Of a DNA stretch of 64,000 nucleotides, positions 1 through 12,948 are shown piece after piece. The stretch covers positions 6,823,177 to 6,887,176 of the forward strand of contig SSBO01000012.1 of NCBI GenBank assembly GCA_005281725.1, written 5' to 3'. Each line of letters opens with the position of its first letter. The first letter of the stretch is position 1. The translations under genes and the position numbers were made by a program. This stretch comes from Wuchereria bancrofti. Taxonomy: Eukaryota > Nematoda > Chromadorea > Rhabditida > Onchocercidae. The notes below the pieces were generated by a model. The model was given only the letters and a program-made list of their open reading frames with translations, did not search any database and was not told where the DNA came from.

Positions 1-3000
1 TGAAGAATAAAAGAGCAATTGATTCTACTTCTCAGTAAAATTCTACTGAAAAGCAATAAAGAGATGTAAAGACAAACTGTAGAAGGGACATCGTGTCCTC
101 TACACGAGCAGCTACTGTTTGCATTTTTTACAATGGTGAAACTGTTGCAGTGTCAGAATGGGACTTATATTCAAATAACATACAAATGGGGACCGAGTGA
201 TCACGTAAATATGGTAAAGAGATGAAACAATAGAACATTATATCATTCGTTAACTATTCGACCGAAGTAAATTTTCCTCTTAAATGTATTTTAGAAAATA
301 AAACAAATCAAGTTAGTTATAAAACGTCCTTTTGCATATCAGTGTTGAGAAAATTCTGTAAGAATTTCTTTTACGAGAAATCCAGTTATAGGCACTTATC
401 TGCGTGACTTCCATTATTTTTAATTTGCTACTCTCTCTCTCTTGGTATGAGTATAAAAAGGTTTCCCGTGGTCTCAAGCACAAGTAACAATCTTATGTGT
501 GAAATAACATTCAGCATTTAAAACTACTTTTCTCTTCATCTAGCAGCGACAAACATCGTAGACTGAGAATGAATAGTGTTGGCAAACATGTAATATAACA
601 AAAGAAGACTCGTACATATGGTTTATTATTAACACTAACTCCATAAAGATGCAGTTTTGGTAGATGAGTTACGGCAATACACTTCCATGCAATAGTTTCT
701 GAAATCACCTCATGAAAATTAAAGAAATTTATTATGGTACTGAGATATTCTGAGAATTAAGCAAAAAGTATTTTCTGAATCGCTCACACATTCAGTTTCA
801 AAACTTTAGGCTAAAGTTAGGAAAAAAATCTTTCCTCTGTGTATATATTGTGAGGAATTCAAGGTGATATAAAAGATCTTTCAATGCATTGATTTTAAAA
901 ATATAGGCGCGCCTGTCCCATGGAACCATAAATATGGCAGAAACGTGTCCGTCCGAACCTGCGCTTCCCACCATGATAAACACTATATTTTTTTTGGCTT
1001 TCTTTGGAGTAAAATTTACAAGACGCACTGTGAAATTTTAAATCTTGCTAAAGAACATTTGAAAAGATTTTCAGCCGTTTTCTAAAGCGGTTATGATGGC
1101 ATTATCTTTGCAGAAACGTGACGTTGGTTTTTTGATTTAAGTCGCTCCCAGGTTCTTGCTCGGGGAGTATTTTTGTAGCAGTTTTCTGTCCATTTCATTA
1201 ACATTCGTTGCCGACTCTTCTTGTGATATATATAATTGTACCAATGGAAAGATCTAATTCTAATTTAGTTGAATCCAAAATCTGAAATAAAACTATGGTT
1301 TGGTTCTCGTATTTAAACCACTTAAATTCTATTCCAGTAGGATCAGTCTGACTTCATTGTACCGCCCATATAATAATGTTAGCACAAAATAATACTGTTG
1401 CTATATTTGCCAGGATTAAAGTTTTTGTACATTACCCGTTCTTTAAATTTGGTGTCAGTCATTTCTTAAATAAAATTAAAGTAAAGAAAAATTAATATCA
1501 ATCGAATCGATAATTGTAGATAAAAAACGACCCACATCAAAAAGTTCATGACGTCGTGAGTCGTTCCTGAAGTGGTGAATCGCATAAAAAATAAGAACAG
1601 AGAAAGATTGGGTTACACAATCTGAAGTCATGTTATCAGTATTTTAGAGTAAGCTATGATATACGGTTGGTTTTCAATATACTTGGAGGTTTTAGGTTCT
1701 TTTGCATTTCTTTCGTCAAAAAAAGATATTGCTTGGCTTAATGGAATTGTTTTCTATTGTACTACTTTTTTTCCTTGCAAGCAAGCAATATTTGTCTGAA
1801 ATAAACTTCGCATCAATTGTTTACCAATTCCTCAGTTGATCTGTTTTTTCATATTTGCCTAGCTGATTGATGATTTATCCATTACAAGAAATATTACTGA
1901 AAATATGTCCATTGTAGATAACACAGCATGCTTTAGGTTTTGTCAGGCTGATGGAGGATTCTTTGCTTGGTTTCAGTGGTACCATACGTAGGCTAGGCAT
2001 AGCTGGATAAATTTTTTCGCATAATGCTTGGATTTGCATAAATCTAAAAATGCATTAGAAATGAAGCAGTACTTTGCATTCTTTCAGAATGTCCAATAAT
2101 TTGGAGCAGAACATATGTCCTGTCAGGGATTTCTTTGACTAATGATGATGTCCTTGTAGTTTCTTGGATGATGCAAACGAATACTCGAATAAAAACTTTA
2201 TTGCTTGACGTTATGAGGACTATTAAATAGTATCAAATAATATCACTGACAGTTTATAGTACCGGTGAAGCGGGAGTGCTGAGACGAATCGAGTAAAGGC
2301 TGTTGTCGCTAAAGACTGATCCAAACAGTGGGTTTCTTTTTACATAGTCGACTTTGATTTCCAACAGGAGACCTTTAGATGAATGGATAAATTATTAGAC
2401 ATAATGACATTTTTACAGCATATCATCAATGCACACAAGATAATTGCAAATTGGAAGTGTTTCATGGTGATTCATGACACAAGTTTAAATGAAACAATCG
2501 GTGATGTTAGGGTCATTCAGTAGTCTTTAACTTATAGACTGCTATCTTATAGACTTAAACAAATTGTTTCGACATATTAAAAAATTGCTTCGGTTTTTCC
2601 CACATGTCTTATCATGAGCGCATTTTTTTTTAATGTTTCATTTCTTTTCCCTTTGTAGGAAAATACTTAATTCTAGCTAATTTGTTAAACCAATCGCATT
2701 TGTGCTTTCTATATGCAATAAGATACCACTTGGACAATATTATTTCAAATTATTTCGATGTAAAGTGGTGTCGCACAACCACTTTTAGAAAACGGCAAAT
2801 ATTGTTTTGATAGCTTTTTAAATGGTTCGAGAGGTCTAAAGGCATGAGCTAAAAGCATGAAATTAATCTTATGTGTTTTTCTCAGCCTGTACTATAATAA
2901 GTGGAGCCTCATAAAATTATGGATACTAATCGTTATAAACAACAAGTTCAAAAACAATATTAAGATCTAAGTCCAAAAGCAATATTATCTGCATCCACAG

Positions 3001-3624
3001 TTGGAAACAGGAAAATTTTGTTAAATGATCCAATTTCTACATATGGCCTCATAGAGGTTTTTTATGAAGAAGAGTTTTTTTGACTTAATGCAAGACGAAA
3101 ACCAGAAAACTGCAGCATAAAAAAAAATGAAAAAATTTCTGTTGAATATTGATACTTTTAAAATATAAATGCGATAATATTAGAGAAAAGGATTATTAAA
3201 TCACTATTAACATTTATACTAATGAATTTAACTAGGAGACTAAAACCAGTTTAATTTACCTGGCTCCAAGTTCTTTTCAATTTGTCAAAATCAGTGCGAA
3301 TATTTTTGTTACAGACGAGCAGCTCTCGTTTGATACCATATTTTTGAAATTACCCACGCTGCGATTATGTCTTTCTTCTGACACACTAAAAATAAAGCAC
3401 CAAAAATCTGTTCAAGCATATAAAGAAATTTATAATTTTTGAGTAATTATTTCTAATATGCTTTTCGAAATAGCTTTTAACATGCTTCAGATGCTAAATG
3501 TTTCGAGTTGAAAAGTGCATTTCGTTTATTGAAAAGTGTATTTCGTTCATCGCCACTACGTCAATCTTGCAAATTACTTTCAAAAATATTTTTAAAATTC
3601 TACTCTTCGCAATCTCACTTTACA

Positions 3625-3995
3625 ATCAAACTTAAAAACAACAAAAACAAAAAAAAAACAAAAAATAAAAATAGGTAAGCAAAACCCTAAATTAGTTTAG
3701 AATATTCATAATATACAGTATTTTAATCGAAAATTAAGAACAATAAAAAAGTTGTACTAATATTACAAAAATACAAAGTAAGAAAAGAAAACAAGAAAAA
3801 CAACAAGCAAAAAAATACCAGAAAAAAGAAAGAAAGGAAGGCGGAAAATCACACCAAAAAACAATTAAATTCTAATATAAAAACACCAAAATAAAAAGAA
3901 AAACAATAAAAAACAAGTGAAAAAACAACTAAAAACTCAAAGCGTTATCTAAAACACTCATACTATATATTAATCGAAATTGTGAAAAAAAAAAA
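3625..3995. repeat. A-rich low-complexity tract
   Basis: About 370 bp in which the + strand is almost entirely A with scattered C and G (AAAACAACAAAAAC-like units, AAGAAAGAAAGG stretches), giving a marked strand asymmetry. There is no fixed repeat period and no coding potential. It could be a degenerate simple repeat or the poly(A)-like remnant of an insertion; no target-site duplication was recognised. Confidence 0.5.
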
Positions 3996-4384
3996 ACCAA
4001 ACTGAGAGAATGTTGATTTATGCGTTCGATTTGCTTTATTTTATATCGCGCTGAGCCTTGCCTTTCAAAATTTGTACAGCATTTTTCGTTCCTTGTTTTG
4101 TCTAATCCAATAACTCGCTTAGAAACTTGAACACATGAATTTTTTTCTTCCGAATTAAATGTTATTTGAATGAGTAATTAAGCAATTTTATAGACAAATT
4201 AATCAACGTAGGATAATAAATCACCATTTTGAACTTTCACAACATTAAACAAAAACTATATTATGAATCACCAATAAATTATCAAATTTTGCGTCTCTAA
4301 TTGAAAATCGATTCAGCACTTTGTCTGATTTGATACCAGCCAGTGTGAAAGACTGATATGCAGTACTAAGTGATAAATCTGTGA

Positions 4385-4642
4385 GAACAAAGTATAAAGT
4401 CAAGAATCCAAACTGCAAAAATTTTAAGACTAATACTAGAATTTATACGGAAAATTACCATTCTAAAGTGTCACATTCGCTGTATTAAATGGATTAGGTG
4501 GTCGGATGAATATGGAATGTATCGATGTGCTGGTCTCATAGATGAATGTACATGGCCGCTTATTGGCATCTGGGATGAAACTGATCATAATTCAAAGAAT
4601 GCAGACAATAACGGCAAGTGTAGAATAGCAAAAAGAATTTAG
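4385..4642 (+). other. Unassigned 85-codon open frame
   Basis: An open frame runs from just after TGA (4382-4384) to TAG at 4640-4642. It has no methionine until its middle, and its second half is rich in Trp, Cys and Asp, including WSDEYGMYRCAGLIDECTW. Such composition is unusual for random AT-rich DNA, and a TTTTAAG acceptor-like site lies inside it. I recognise no family, and it may be chance or a fossil coding fragment. Confidence 0.15.
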
Positions 4643-6242
4643 GCTGCGATACTACTTAATTTCGGAAAACCATAAATCATTTAGGTCATTTAAAATGCAA
4701 TCATAGGTGCTGCTATATATTGCCAAATTTTGGTTTTTTGTTCAATTAGATTAGATATTAGATTAGAAATATATCACTATAGTTCCAAAAAAGTTTTTGG
4801 GCAAACTATTTTTAGTTTTGTGAGAAATATTTCAGGTAAAAGTGAATATGCCAGAATCCCAATATGTTGACAAAACTGATGTAACTTAACTTCAACTATT
4901 GAAATGTGTCGTGGAACTAGTTTTAGGGAAGTTGCGGACTTTTTATTTTTAGCTGATCTTAAAACTTTGAAAAATCAAGTTTCTAATATGCAGCAATAAT
5001 ATGTATTTTGAATTTGGTTTCAATTTGACAAAAATCACTTTGTTCTTATGTAATTGGTAAATGGCGTAGAACTTGTGGCATCTGCCGTGAAGTTTGGGGT
5101 TCAGTCTGAATATAACTTGTGGCTTAAAGTTGAATTGAACTTTAATATGCTCAACTGCCTTCCTTGTTTGTTATTGTAGTTGGTATAGACGAATGCGTTG
5201 ATTGAAGGGTCTATTATAACGATTTTATTCGTTAACAACCACAATATATAGGTATTAATCTGTAGCAATAATACATTAATAATTTCGTAGAGTATCAACG
5301 AATAAGATGAAGAAGATGAATAAGTTGATGAGGAACTTAGAGAAATTAAATGAACTATGAATGAGGAAAATCAGCCGAACCATACCTTGCTAGTAAAAAA
5401 AGTGATTGAGAAAAAGGATTTTTAAATCCTTATATGGTGGGCAAACTGATTTTCAACAACAGCATGATTACATTGAGTAAAGAGCTATCAGATGATCTTT
5501 ACTCTTTATTAATAAGAGATGGGTTTTAATATTATCAGTTCCTCCAATGACTATTAGATTAGAAAACTTTTACAATATTACAAGCAAATTTGGTTTGGAA
5601 CAAAGGAGCAGTTTTTAACATATTAAACAATGCACATATCCTTTGTTATCAGATGAGGACGTCTAGACAAGCAGATAAGCTCAACTACAATGGGAAGATG
5701 AGTGTTAAAATAATGATTGCTTACATGATGTATAATTTGAAACACTTTTACATTTCTAATGTTCGATTAAAACGAATTTTAGTATTATAGATTAATACAA
5801 TTTTACTTGATATATTTGGTAAGTTATTTGGAGGTTCGCGAGATTATTTCGAGTTTCGCGACGGCATCACAGTAAATTTGCTGAATGGTTCTTGATCCAG
5901 AACAAGAGAATTGAACAAGCATTTGTCGAATCCTTTGTTTACCAATTCATCACTATGATTTAAATAACAGCGGAATGTTTTTGTGTTTTGAGTATTTAAT
6001 TCCGTTCCTTCAACTGACAAACTTCCTAGTTTGTTGCCGTAAATTATTACGATTTGTTATTGCACCTTACACCTGTGTATTACAGCTGCGCATGCATCTC
6101 TATGACTGTCTTTTTTCAAGAAATCATTGAGGCATGAAGTGATGGACTAGTTATCACCTGTCCTTTCATTGAAAAAGGACCTAACATGGAGAGCGAGATA
6201 CTTTTCTCATCATTAGTTTACTGCTATTCTTAAAAAAAATTT

Positions 6243-6710
6243 CTATATAACAAGTTTTGAACCTGATCTGTCACTCGTTTCATCACTTTCATCATCGTTA
6301 CCTTTTTTGTATAAACAATGCCCATCAAAAATCACTAAAATTATAATCAACCTCATGTAACACATCCTAAAATGTTTTCTGAATTTGGCCCTAAAAAAGA
6401 AATAAATGCACTTTATTTCAACAATTTTAAGCTGCTGAGAACACTCTACTGGCTCCATAATTAGATTTGACATTAACCTATGAGGTATACATAATAACGG
6501 TATAAAATGTATGACAACCGAAAAAAAATTTTTGCAAGTAGGAAAATGATGGAAAAGCCCACACTTACAATTCCACCAAAAACTTGTTAATAAACATGAA
6601 AAACTTGTAAATGGAAAGATCACTAATGCATACACAGGAAACATCCAGATAAAGAAGAAACATACTACAGAAGAGCAACAAGGTCTATCTATCCGTGCAT
6701 TACAAGACAA
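6243..6710 (-). other. Possible small membrane-protein exon downstream of TAF4
   Basis: A 155-codon open frame with no ATG at its beginning (it opens with TTG), hydrophobic in its first third and ending in an acidic serine-rich tail (KKGNDDESDETSD). A textbook donor GTAAGT lies on the minus strand at about 6568, and an acceptor-like TTCTGTAG precedes an ATG in another frame upstream of it. The stretch could therefore be one or two exons of a short gene lying about 280 bp behind TAF4 on the same strand. No family is recognised; chance remains possible. Confidence 0.2.
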
Positions 6711-6992
6711 GGGAAAAGAAAAAGAATCTGTATTCTCTACAATTGTACTTTTCTGTTATATTCGAATGTTTCTTTTTTATCTGGATTCTTCTTATTTGTT
6801 CGACAACGATTCTTGCAATCAATCTCCAAATTTCTGTTCGTTAGTAACATTTAAAACGTAGTGACAAATTTTCCAACATTAGGAAATAAGTTGTTGGGCG
6901 GACAGCCATAAGCACTGTTCAGGTTATCTTCTTAAATATGGGTTGTAGTTTGAAATTATATTTCGATTAGTTCAAAATTGTTTACGTTCAAT

Positions 6993-9900
6993 TTATGCCG
7001 AAACAGTATCAGTTGTATAATTGAATAAAGCTAAACGATGCCTCAGTTGCGATGTTCGAGATATCGGATCTTGAGCAATCACCAGCTGCAGATCTCGCAT
7101 AGTAACTCGTTTTGTGCGAGGGCGATGAGTCTGCACAGAAAGTATAAAAATAAAAATGAAGACAGATGAACTTAGTGTACACAGGCTAAATTTATTCAAA
7201 AAATATTCCATCACGGAATACGACTAATATAAACGGAAACCGAATCACCAGAAAATTCAGATACAAACCCCAGAAAAATATCGTTTGCTTTCTATTAAAG
7301 ATGCAAACCTGAAGTGAAACTCCAGCGGTTATTGGCTGATCGAACGGATTACTCGTTTCGGACCAAGGTTTCTTGCTTATCTTCCCTCCACCTAACGCTG
7401 CTATTGCGGCAGCATTCGCATCGCGATTTCGTGCAGCTTCCTGATCAGCTCTTTGCAACTTGAAAAATGATTTCATCGAAAAAGTCAAACAAACAAGGAT
7501 TCTTCAGTGTAAATAAAGGTGCGCGGTTCAAATACAAATCTTTTTAACGTTATAAGGAAAGAAATATGAATATTTCAGTTAACCATTTAAAATGATGAAA
7601 GCTGAGATGTTACCTGTTTTGCTTTCTCAACTAGAGTGTCTTTGTCTTTCCCTTTAGTTTTACTGAGCCGAATTAATGCTTCTTTTTCACGATTTTCTCT
7701 TCTTTCATATTCTAAACGTTCCAATTCTTCCACGAAACGAAGCTGTCGGCGAGTATCATCAATTGGCTAGAAAATCAAACAATATTCGAGAACAAATAAA
7801 TGAACTGTACCAAACACCCTGTCAGCATGTAAGTACGAAATTTGCATACGCGATAATATGGATGATTTCGAAGAGGTTCCAAACGGTGCTCCGCAACAAT
7901 AGCTAATTTGGCAAGCATTACCCGCAATCTAAATTCCGCAGCCTGGGAAATCAGCGCGACCACATCATCTTGTGGGATACCTCCATCAGGCATTATCCGT
8001 TGAATTTTCCTCAAAATGAACTGTCAATATGAAAAAACTGACCCTATCCATAAACATATATGGGATTGATAAATTATTTGATGAGAGAAGAAACTTAATT
8101 GATAATAATAACATAACAAACTAGAGAAATAGACGAAAGCGAAAAAACTCACCGAGCAATGACATCCCCATTCAGAAGTTTATACTGTGTTTGACTCGAA
8201 GGTAATGTACGAACCTCAATTTCACTAGATGATTCTTCTACTGAGAATTCATCACTCCCTTCGGTTCTCGTATAACTTCCTGTGCTGCTAATCAATGATG
8301 AAGGCGGAGCAACACTTGAAGACCTCTTCAACAAATTTACCATTGGTCAAGTTCAAATGGCAGTGCACATTTGGGAGATGATAAGCGCTGACAAATAAAT
8401 GTTGAAAAAACTTGACATATAAATTTGCTTGCGACGTATATACATCTTTACAACTGGAATTAAAGACGAAGATACAAACATCATTGAAAAATAAAAAGGG
8501 ACAAAACATACCTGTGACATGTAAGAATTTTCATTATTTGTTCGTTGTGTACTTGTATCCCATTGCGTGGGCTGAGGCATATCAGGAAGTGGTGGATGTT
8601 GTGAAGCAGTAGCATCGATTCCTTCAATAATAACTTCACCCTTTTGTAATGCTGCTCTCAGCGCTGGTAAAGTCTTCAATGAAATGGTATTAATTAGGCG
8701 CTTTTGTCAAACAGTATTTAAGTTATCTGAAATAATTGGCCATTCTTTCATCACGGTAACTGAATGAATAATTTGCAGACATCAAGAAAAGCTATGCAAA
8801 GATAACTTTGCCGTCAGTCTAACTAACCATTAAGAGATGAACTAAAGAGCATGACCGAAGAGCTCCAATAATATTTATGCGCTAATTCGAAAAAGCGTTC
8901 CAAAATGCTTGTTTTTACTTAAAAAAAAAAACGGAAGAAATCATTTCAATGTAAACTCTATAAAAGTGATACCTTCTGAAGAAACGGAAGTAAATGCGGC
9001 TGTGCTTGAGAGCGCAGCGCTTCTTGAAGTCGACTAGTAAACACTTCTGGAGGCATTGAACCATATATTACTAACTGGAAAGCAAATTTAGAATCATCTT
9101 AAAAATATATGTGAATTGATTGATAAAATCGTAAATCACCTATATTACTTGCAAACTAAAAAAAAAATTAAGTAGCTTTGACCGAAGAACTCCTCTTCCT
9201 CTTTAGTCTATCTTCCTAAACATTCATAAAAGTTGTATGTAAAACAACAACCTTCTCACCGTTGAAACTCACCTTAACAAGTTCGGTTACCCGCATTGCA
9301 GTCTGCTGTCCTTGTTGTTGATCAGGTTGCTGCGAAAGGTGTATAAGCGTTTTGAAGAACCGCGCACATTTCGAAACCATGCTTGCTTGTTCAGCTGCAT
9401 TAGCATTACGCATCTGATTTTGTTGAGTTTGCGCACTGTTACCTTAAAAACTATTTTAGTTGAACGGAAGTGAAAAATAAAATTTATCCGACTTATTCAT
9501 ACGTCCGCACTCCTATTTTAAGTAATGACTTCGGCGGAAAAATTTTTATACCGCTGCCAGATGATGGAACAAACTGATATAAAAAAGTAAACCAAAACCA
9601 CGGATAACCACTGAAAGGCTCAAATCATTCAAAAACCAAAAATCGAAATTCCAGAACGGGGGTTTCCGAAACCATGCATAATTAAGAATCAGCTACCTTG
9701 ATTTAACATAACATAGTGCACGGGACGTAATTGCATGTCTTGACTGCTCACCTGCGAAACAAAGGACGGCGTTGAAGCCTGCATTGAACACATATAAGTG
9801 TAGCTTTTTAAAATTTTCAACCGATATTCAGAACGAGGTGTAGAGAAACAGAAAAAAAGGATAAAAATTCGCAGTCTTTAGCACAAAAAAATGATTCATT

Positions 9901-11070
9901 ATGATACTAAGTAGTAATATATATTTATATTTATCTTTACAGCAGTTCTTTATTCTGTTTTGCATGTCATTTCTTTTACCGTTGAGATCTATGGTATTAC
10001 CGAAGAAGTAATGCTTGTACTTCGGGGAACATTTGCTCGACCATTTTCACCCAAAACAGGCCCTGGAACGATTCGGAAACGCGGTCCACTACCCGTTGTT
10101 GAAATCGGAGGTGCAGGTACTGCTTCGCCCATAAAATACTGAAAACATCAAAAAGTCGTTTGCAGAAAAACAAATGTTACTTTTTCAAAATTTAGCATAT
10201 TTCTGCAGTAGTTAGATGGGAGTTACCTAGCATTAATGCAAAAAAAGTTAGGATAAGGGCTAAAGGGACCTCAAGTGCTAACAACTTTATGGCTAATTGC
10301 TGACTTTGCATAGAGGATATATCAGCTTTAATTTTCTAATATTCCGCGATAACATAGAAAAAGATCCATACTAATACCAACAAGACAAACCGAAGGGGAA
10401 TTTGGTTTGCCAAAGTCTCCTTCCGATCCTCTTTCCTAGATGTGCATGGTCTGGCAAACCAAGTCAAACCATCTCCTATTTATTAAGCGGAAAGAATGAG
10501 CTATCTGGGAAGTGTTTTCTGGCTTATCTGAAATTCGAATATCTCTCCTGACTCCTTGACATAATCCAGCCTTATTAGCTATTGTAGCGAACTAGAGCAG
10601 TAGAACTGGAATTTGCTGGGAGAACGCCCCCACACATAAATAAAAGGAAATGGATAAATGAAAGTATAATGGATGTAAATCACAGAGTCCTAGATGTGCA
10701 TTGGTCAGTTTGATTCATTCGTCGGATTCATTTACAAATATTATATTTTTGTAAATAATTAAAAAGTCAGCTGCGTCTTTTGAACTGCGAACTGGATTCA
10801 CGTGATGCGTAAAAAAATTTCAAGATTCAAAATAGTCAAGAAATTAAGAAAGAAATATCAAGATTTCCTTTTGCAGGCGAACAGAGAATCGCATTCCTTC
10901 CATGATTTCAAAATAAAGGAATCTGATAAAATATAAATAGCAAGGATGCAAAATCGTCCGAACGGAAACAAACTTAAATTTGAGGAAACAGAAAACCTTA
11001 TTACCTGGCGGTAAAAAAGGGGCAAAAATCCTGACATATAATAATCATGCGAACTATCCATGCTCTCCAT
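6993..11070 (-). CDS. taf-4: Transcription initiation factor TFIID subunit 4 (TAF4)
   Basis: TAF4 is a scaffold subunit of TFIID that pairs with TAF12 through a histone fold and helps RNA polymerase II start transcription in the nucleus. Eleven exons on the minus strand: 11070-11005, 10138-10001, 9778-9697, 9442-9273, 9074-8973, 8673-8512, 8325-8153, 8009-7850, 7766-7614, 7458-7309, 7130-6993. They close to 497 residues in phase. The TAFH (NHR1) domain is at about residues 110-205 (SKCARFFKTLIHLS, YGSMPPEVFTSRLQ, LLPFLQK, TLPALRAAL). A histone-fold-like segment follows (KIQRIMPDGGIP, DVVALISQAAEFRLR), then the coiled RQLRFVEELERLE helix and the TAF4 signature RNRDANAAAIAALGG. The C-terminus carries RVTMRDLQ. 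ATG 11070 is the first in-frame start. Exons 7 and 8 rely on weak GAAG and TTTTGAG acceptors, so those two junctions are the least certain. The protein lacks the long Gln/Pro-rich N-terminus of vertebrate TAF4. Confidence 0.93.
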
Positions 11071-12944
11071 GTTATCAAGAGCGAACAAACAACATGAACA
11101 GTAATTAAGCAAAATAAGGCTTTATTCAGTCAACACCAGTATTATGCAGATTTCGGTTAAAAGTTCAAGTCTAACTTTATGCAAATTTCTTAACGAGTTT
11201 GAAAAATTGCAAAATAATGGTAACAAGACGGGTCGGAACCGATCCCCGCACGAAAAATTGAGAACAAACGGTCTTAATGTGGAACGAGTTAAAACTACTT
11301 CGATCAACTGTTTTCTTTAATAAGTCATTTAGTCCTGGTTCAACTTTTATCAATGTTCGCACTATTCTTTAATGATGCTAATGATTTAACATGTTCGCAA
11401 GGCACTTTATAAACCTTAAGGGACGTAAAAAAGTAAAGCGACACTGCAATGCTCCAGCTTGCTGCAGTAATTTCCTCAGTAAACAGTTATCCGATTTGTT
11501 CAGTTAATTAATCAAGTGCGAATTCGACACAGTCTCTTGTAGAAACATATTTAAGAATATTCAACATGAATTACAGCATAACATTTTGACATTGACAAAC
11601 GTGACACTGAGTGATAATTTTACTTGGCTTTCAAGCACGTTTCATTTTAATCACGACACATCAACATTTATGCCAACTACGTGCCACATAACAAAACAAA
11701 AAGTATAACGTCAAATGAAACAGGCAACTGTTAACGTTTATTTTAGTGTTGTGAAAGCATAAAATCTGCTTATGAGAGGTCCTTTTGACATAACTATATA
11801 ACATCATTTTACAAAGGTATGAAAAATACCGTGAACATGCACATAGAGGGGGTGATCATTTATCACTATAGCTGCAGTGCACCTGTTATAAAAAAACTGT
11901 TATAAAAAAATTTCATTTCGTGATCAACGAAGTGGAATTTATCAGTTCAGGAGAACAAGTAGCAGGTACTTTAGAAGTTATCCTTTTTATTGTTAAAGGA
12001 AATTAATAAATTGAAGCTTGGTGAAACCGAAAAAGTGAATCATGCATAGAATAGCCTCAGTCCTCAACCAGATGAAGATTCTTTTCCTGGAAATCCGCTA
12101 CTTTGTGTCGCAGGCAGTGTTGGATTAGACACCAACGTCATTTTTACAGTGTCTCGAAATCCCGGAATAAACAAAATCTTTGCATGAAACAGGGCTGCCG
12201 CTAAAAAATGCAACATATTTCCTTAATGAACCAGGTCTAATTAGCAAGTTTCGACCCAGCCAGCGAAGATTTACTCCCGACACTTACAAAAAATTTTATT
12301 TCAGCAGGTGGTGGTGGTGTAACGTACCCATCTCACAAGAATAACATGTAACAAAAATGCCAAATTTATCAACAGTCTGGTATTAGGTGCAGAGACCTCA
12401 ACGATGACATCATAGCTACATTCCCCCTTAACACACGAACCGTTAAACCACGTTGGATCAGACACGTACGTAATCACGGTCCGTTAAACATAACACGCGC
12501 ACAGTGTGAAATCAGGCTTCAGTGTAATCTGGTTGTGGGTTGGGGTGGTTTATTGGTCTGTAGTTACGGCAAGTTGCGCCAAATCTTAACATCATTCTGT
12601 CATCAGTTCGTAGTGTTGTATAGGACTTTTTTTAGAAAGGTTTCGAAACAGAAGGAACTTGAAAATAATGGTTACAAGTAAAGCAGAACTGAGACCAAGG
12701 AAGTTCTTGGTTATTAACATTTGTGCTTGTATGTTAGTTTTATTATGTGGATTGGGTAAAGCTGTTATGGAAAGGAATAAAAGCGAATGGACTTACCATC
12801 TGAGATGTCTGCATGGCTGGTGCTCGCTCTGCTACAACTTTTAGGTTCTTGTTTAGGTGTGCAAAATATATTGGAGTGCGATTTGAAGCTGCAAGCAAGG
12901 AAATTAAATGTTTGCTGTTTTTGTCACAAACACTTCCTTCCCAG
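11071..12944. promoter_or_regulatory. Divergent intergenic region between TAF4 and the DGK-like gene
   Basis: About 1.9 kb separates the TAF4 start (minus) from the DGK-like start (plus), so it should hold both promoters. It contains a two-copy 15-bp direct repeat (CTGTTATAAAAAAA-type, 11883-11912), a GGTGGTGGTGG run near 12308 and a locally GC-richer patch at about 12400-12560. Acceptor-like sites occur at about 12636 and 12844. No TATA or initiator assignment is possible from the sequence alone. Confidence 0.4.
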
Positions 12945-12948
12945 TACA
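12930..12948 (+). other. Probable spliced-leader acceptor of the DGK-like gene
   Basis: The pyrimidine-rich run CTTCCTTCCCAG ends at 12944, only four bases before ATG 12949. Such a short gap between an AG acceptor and the start codon is typical of nematode trans-spliced mRNAs. It selects ATG 12949 over upstream ATGs at 12668 and 12787, whose frames either stop or give an unrelated signal-peptide-like stretch. Confidence 0.5.

Larger units (their letters stand above)
1..6242. other. No convincing gene; AT-rich non-coding stretch
   Basis: I read this stretch on both strands and found no chain of exons with conserved protein similarity. Short open frames are present but have no recognisable domain and no splice-site support. 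There is a strongly A/purine-rich low-complexity tract at about 3625-3995 and an unassigned open frame at 4385-4642, reported separately. Confidence 0.5.
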
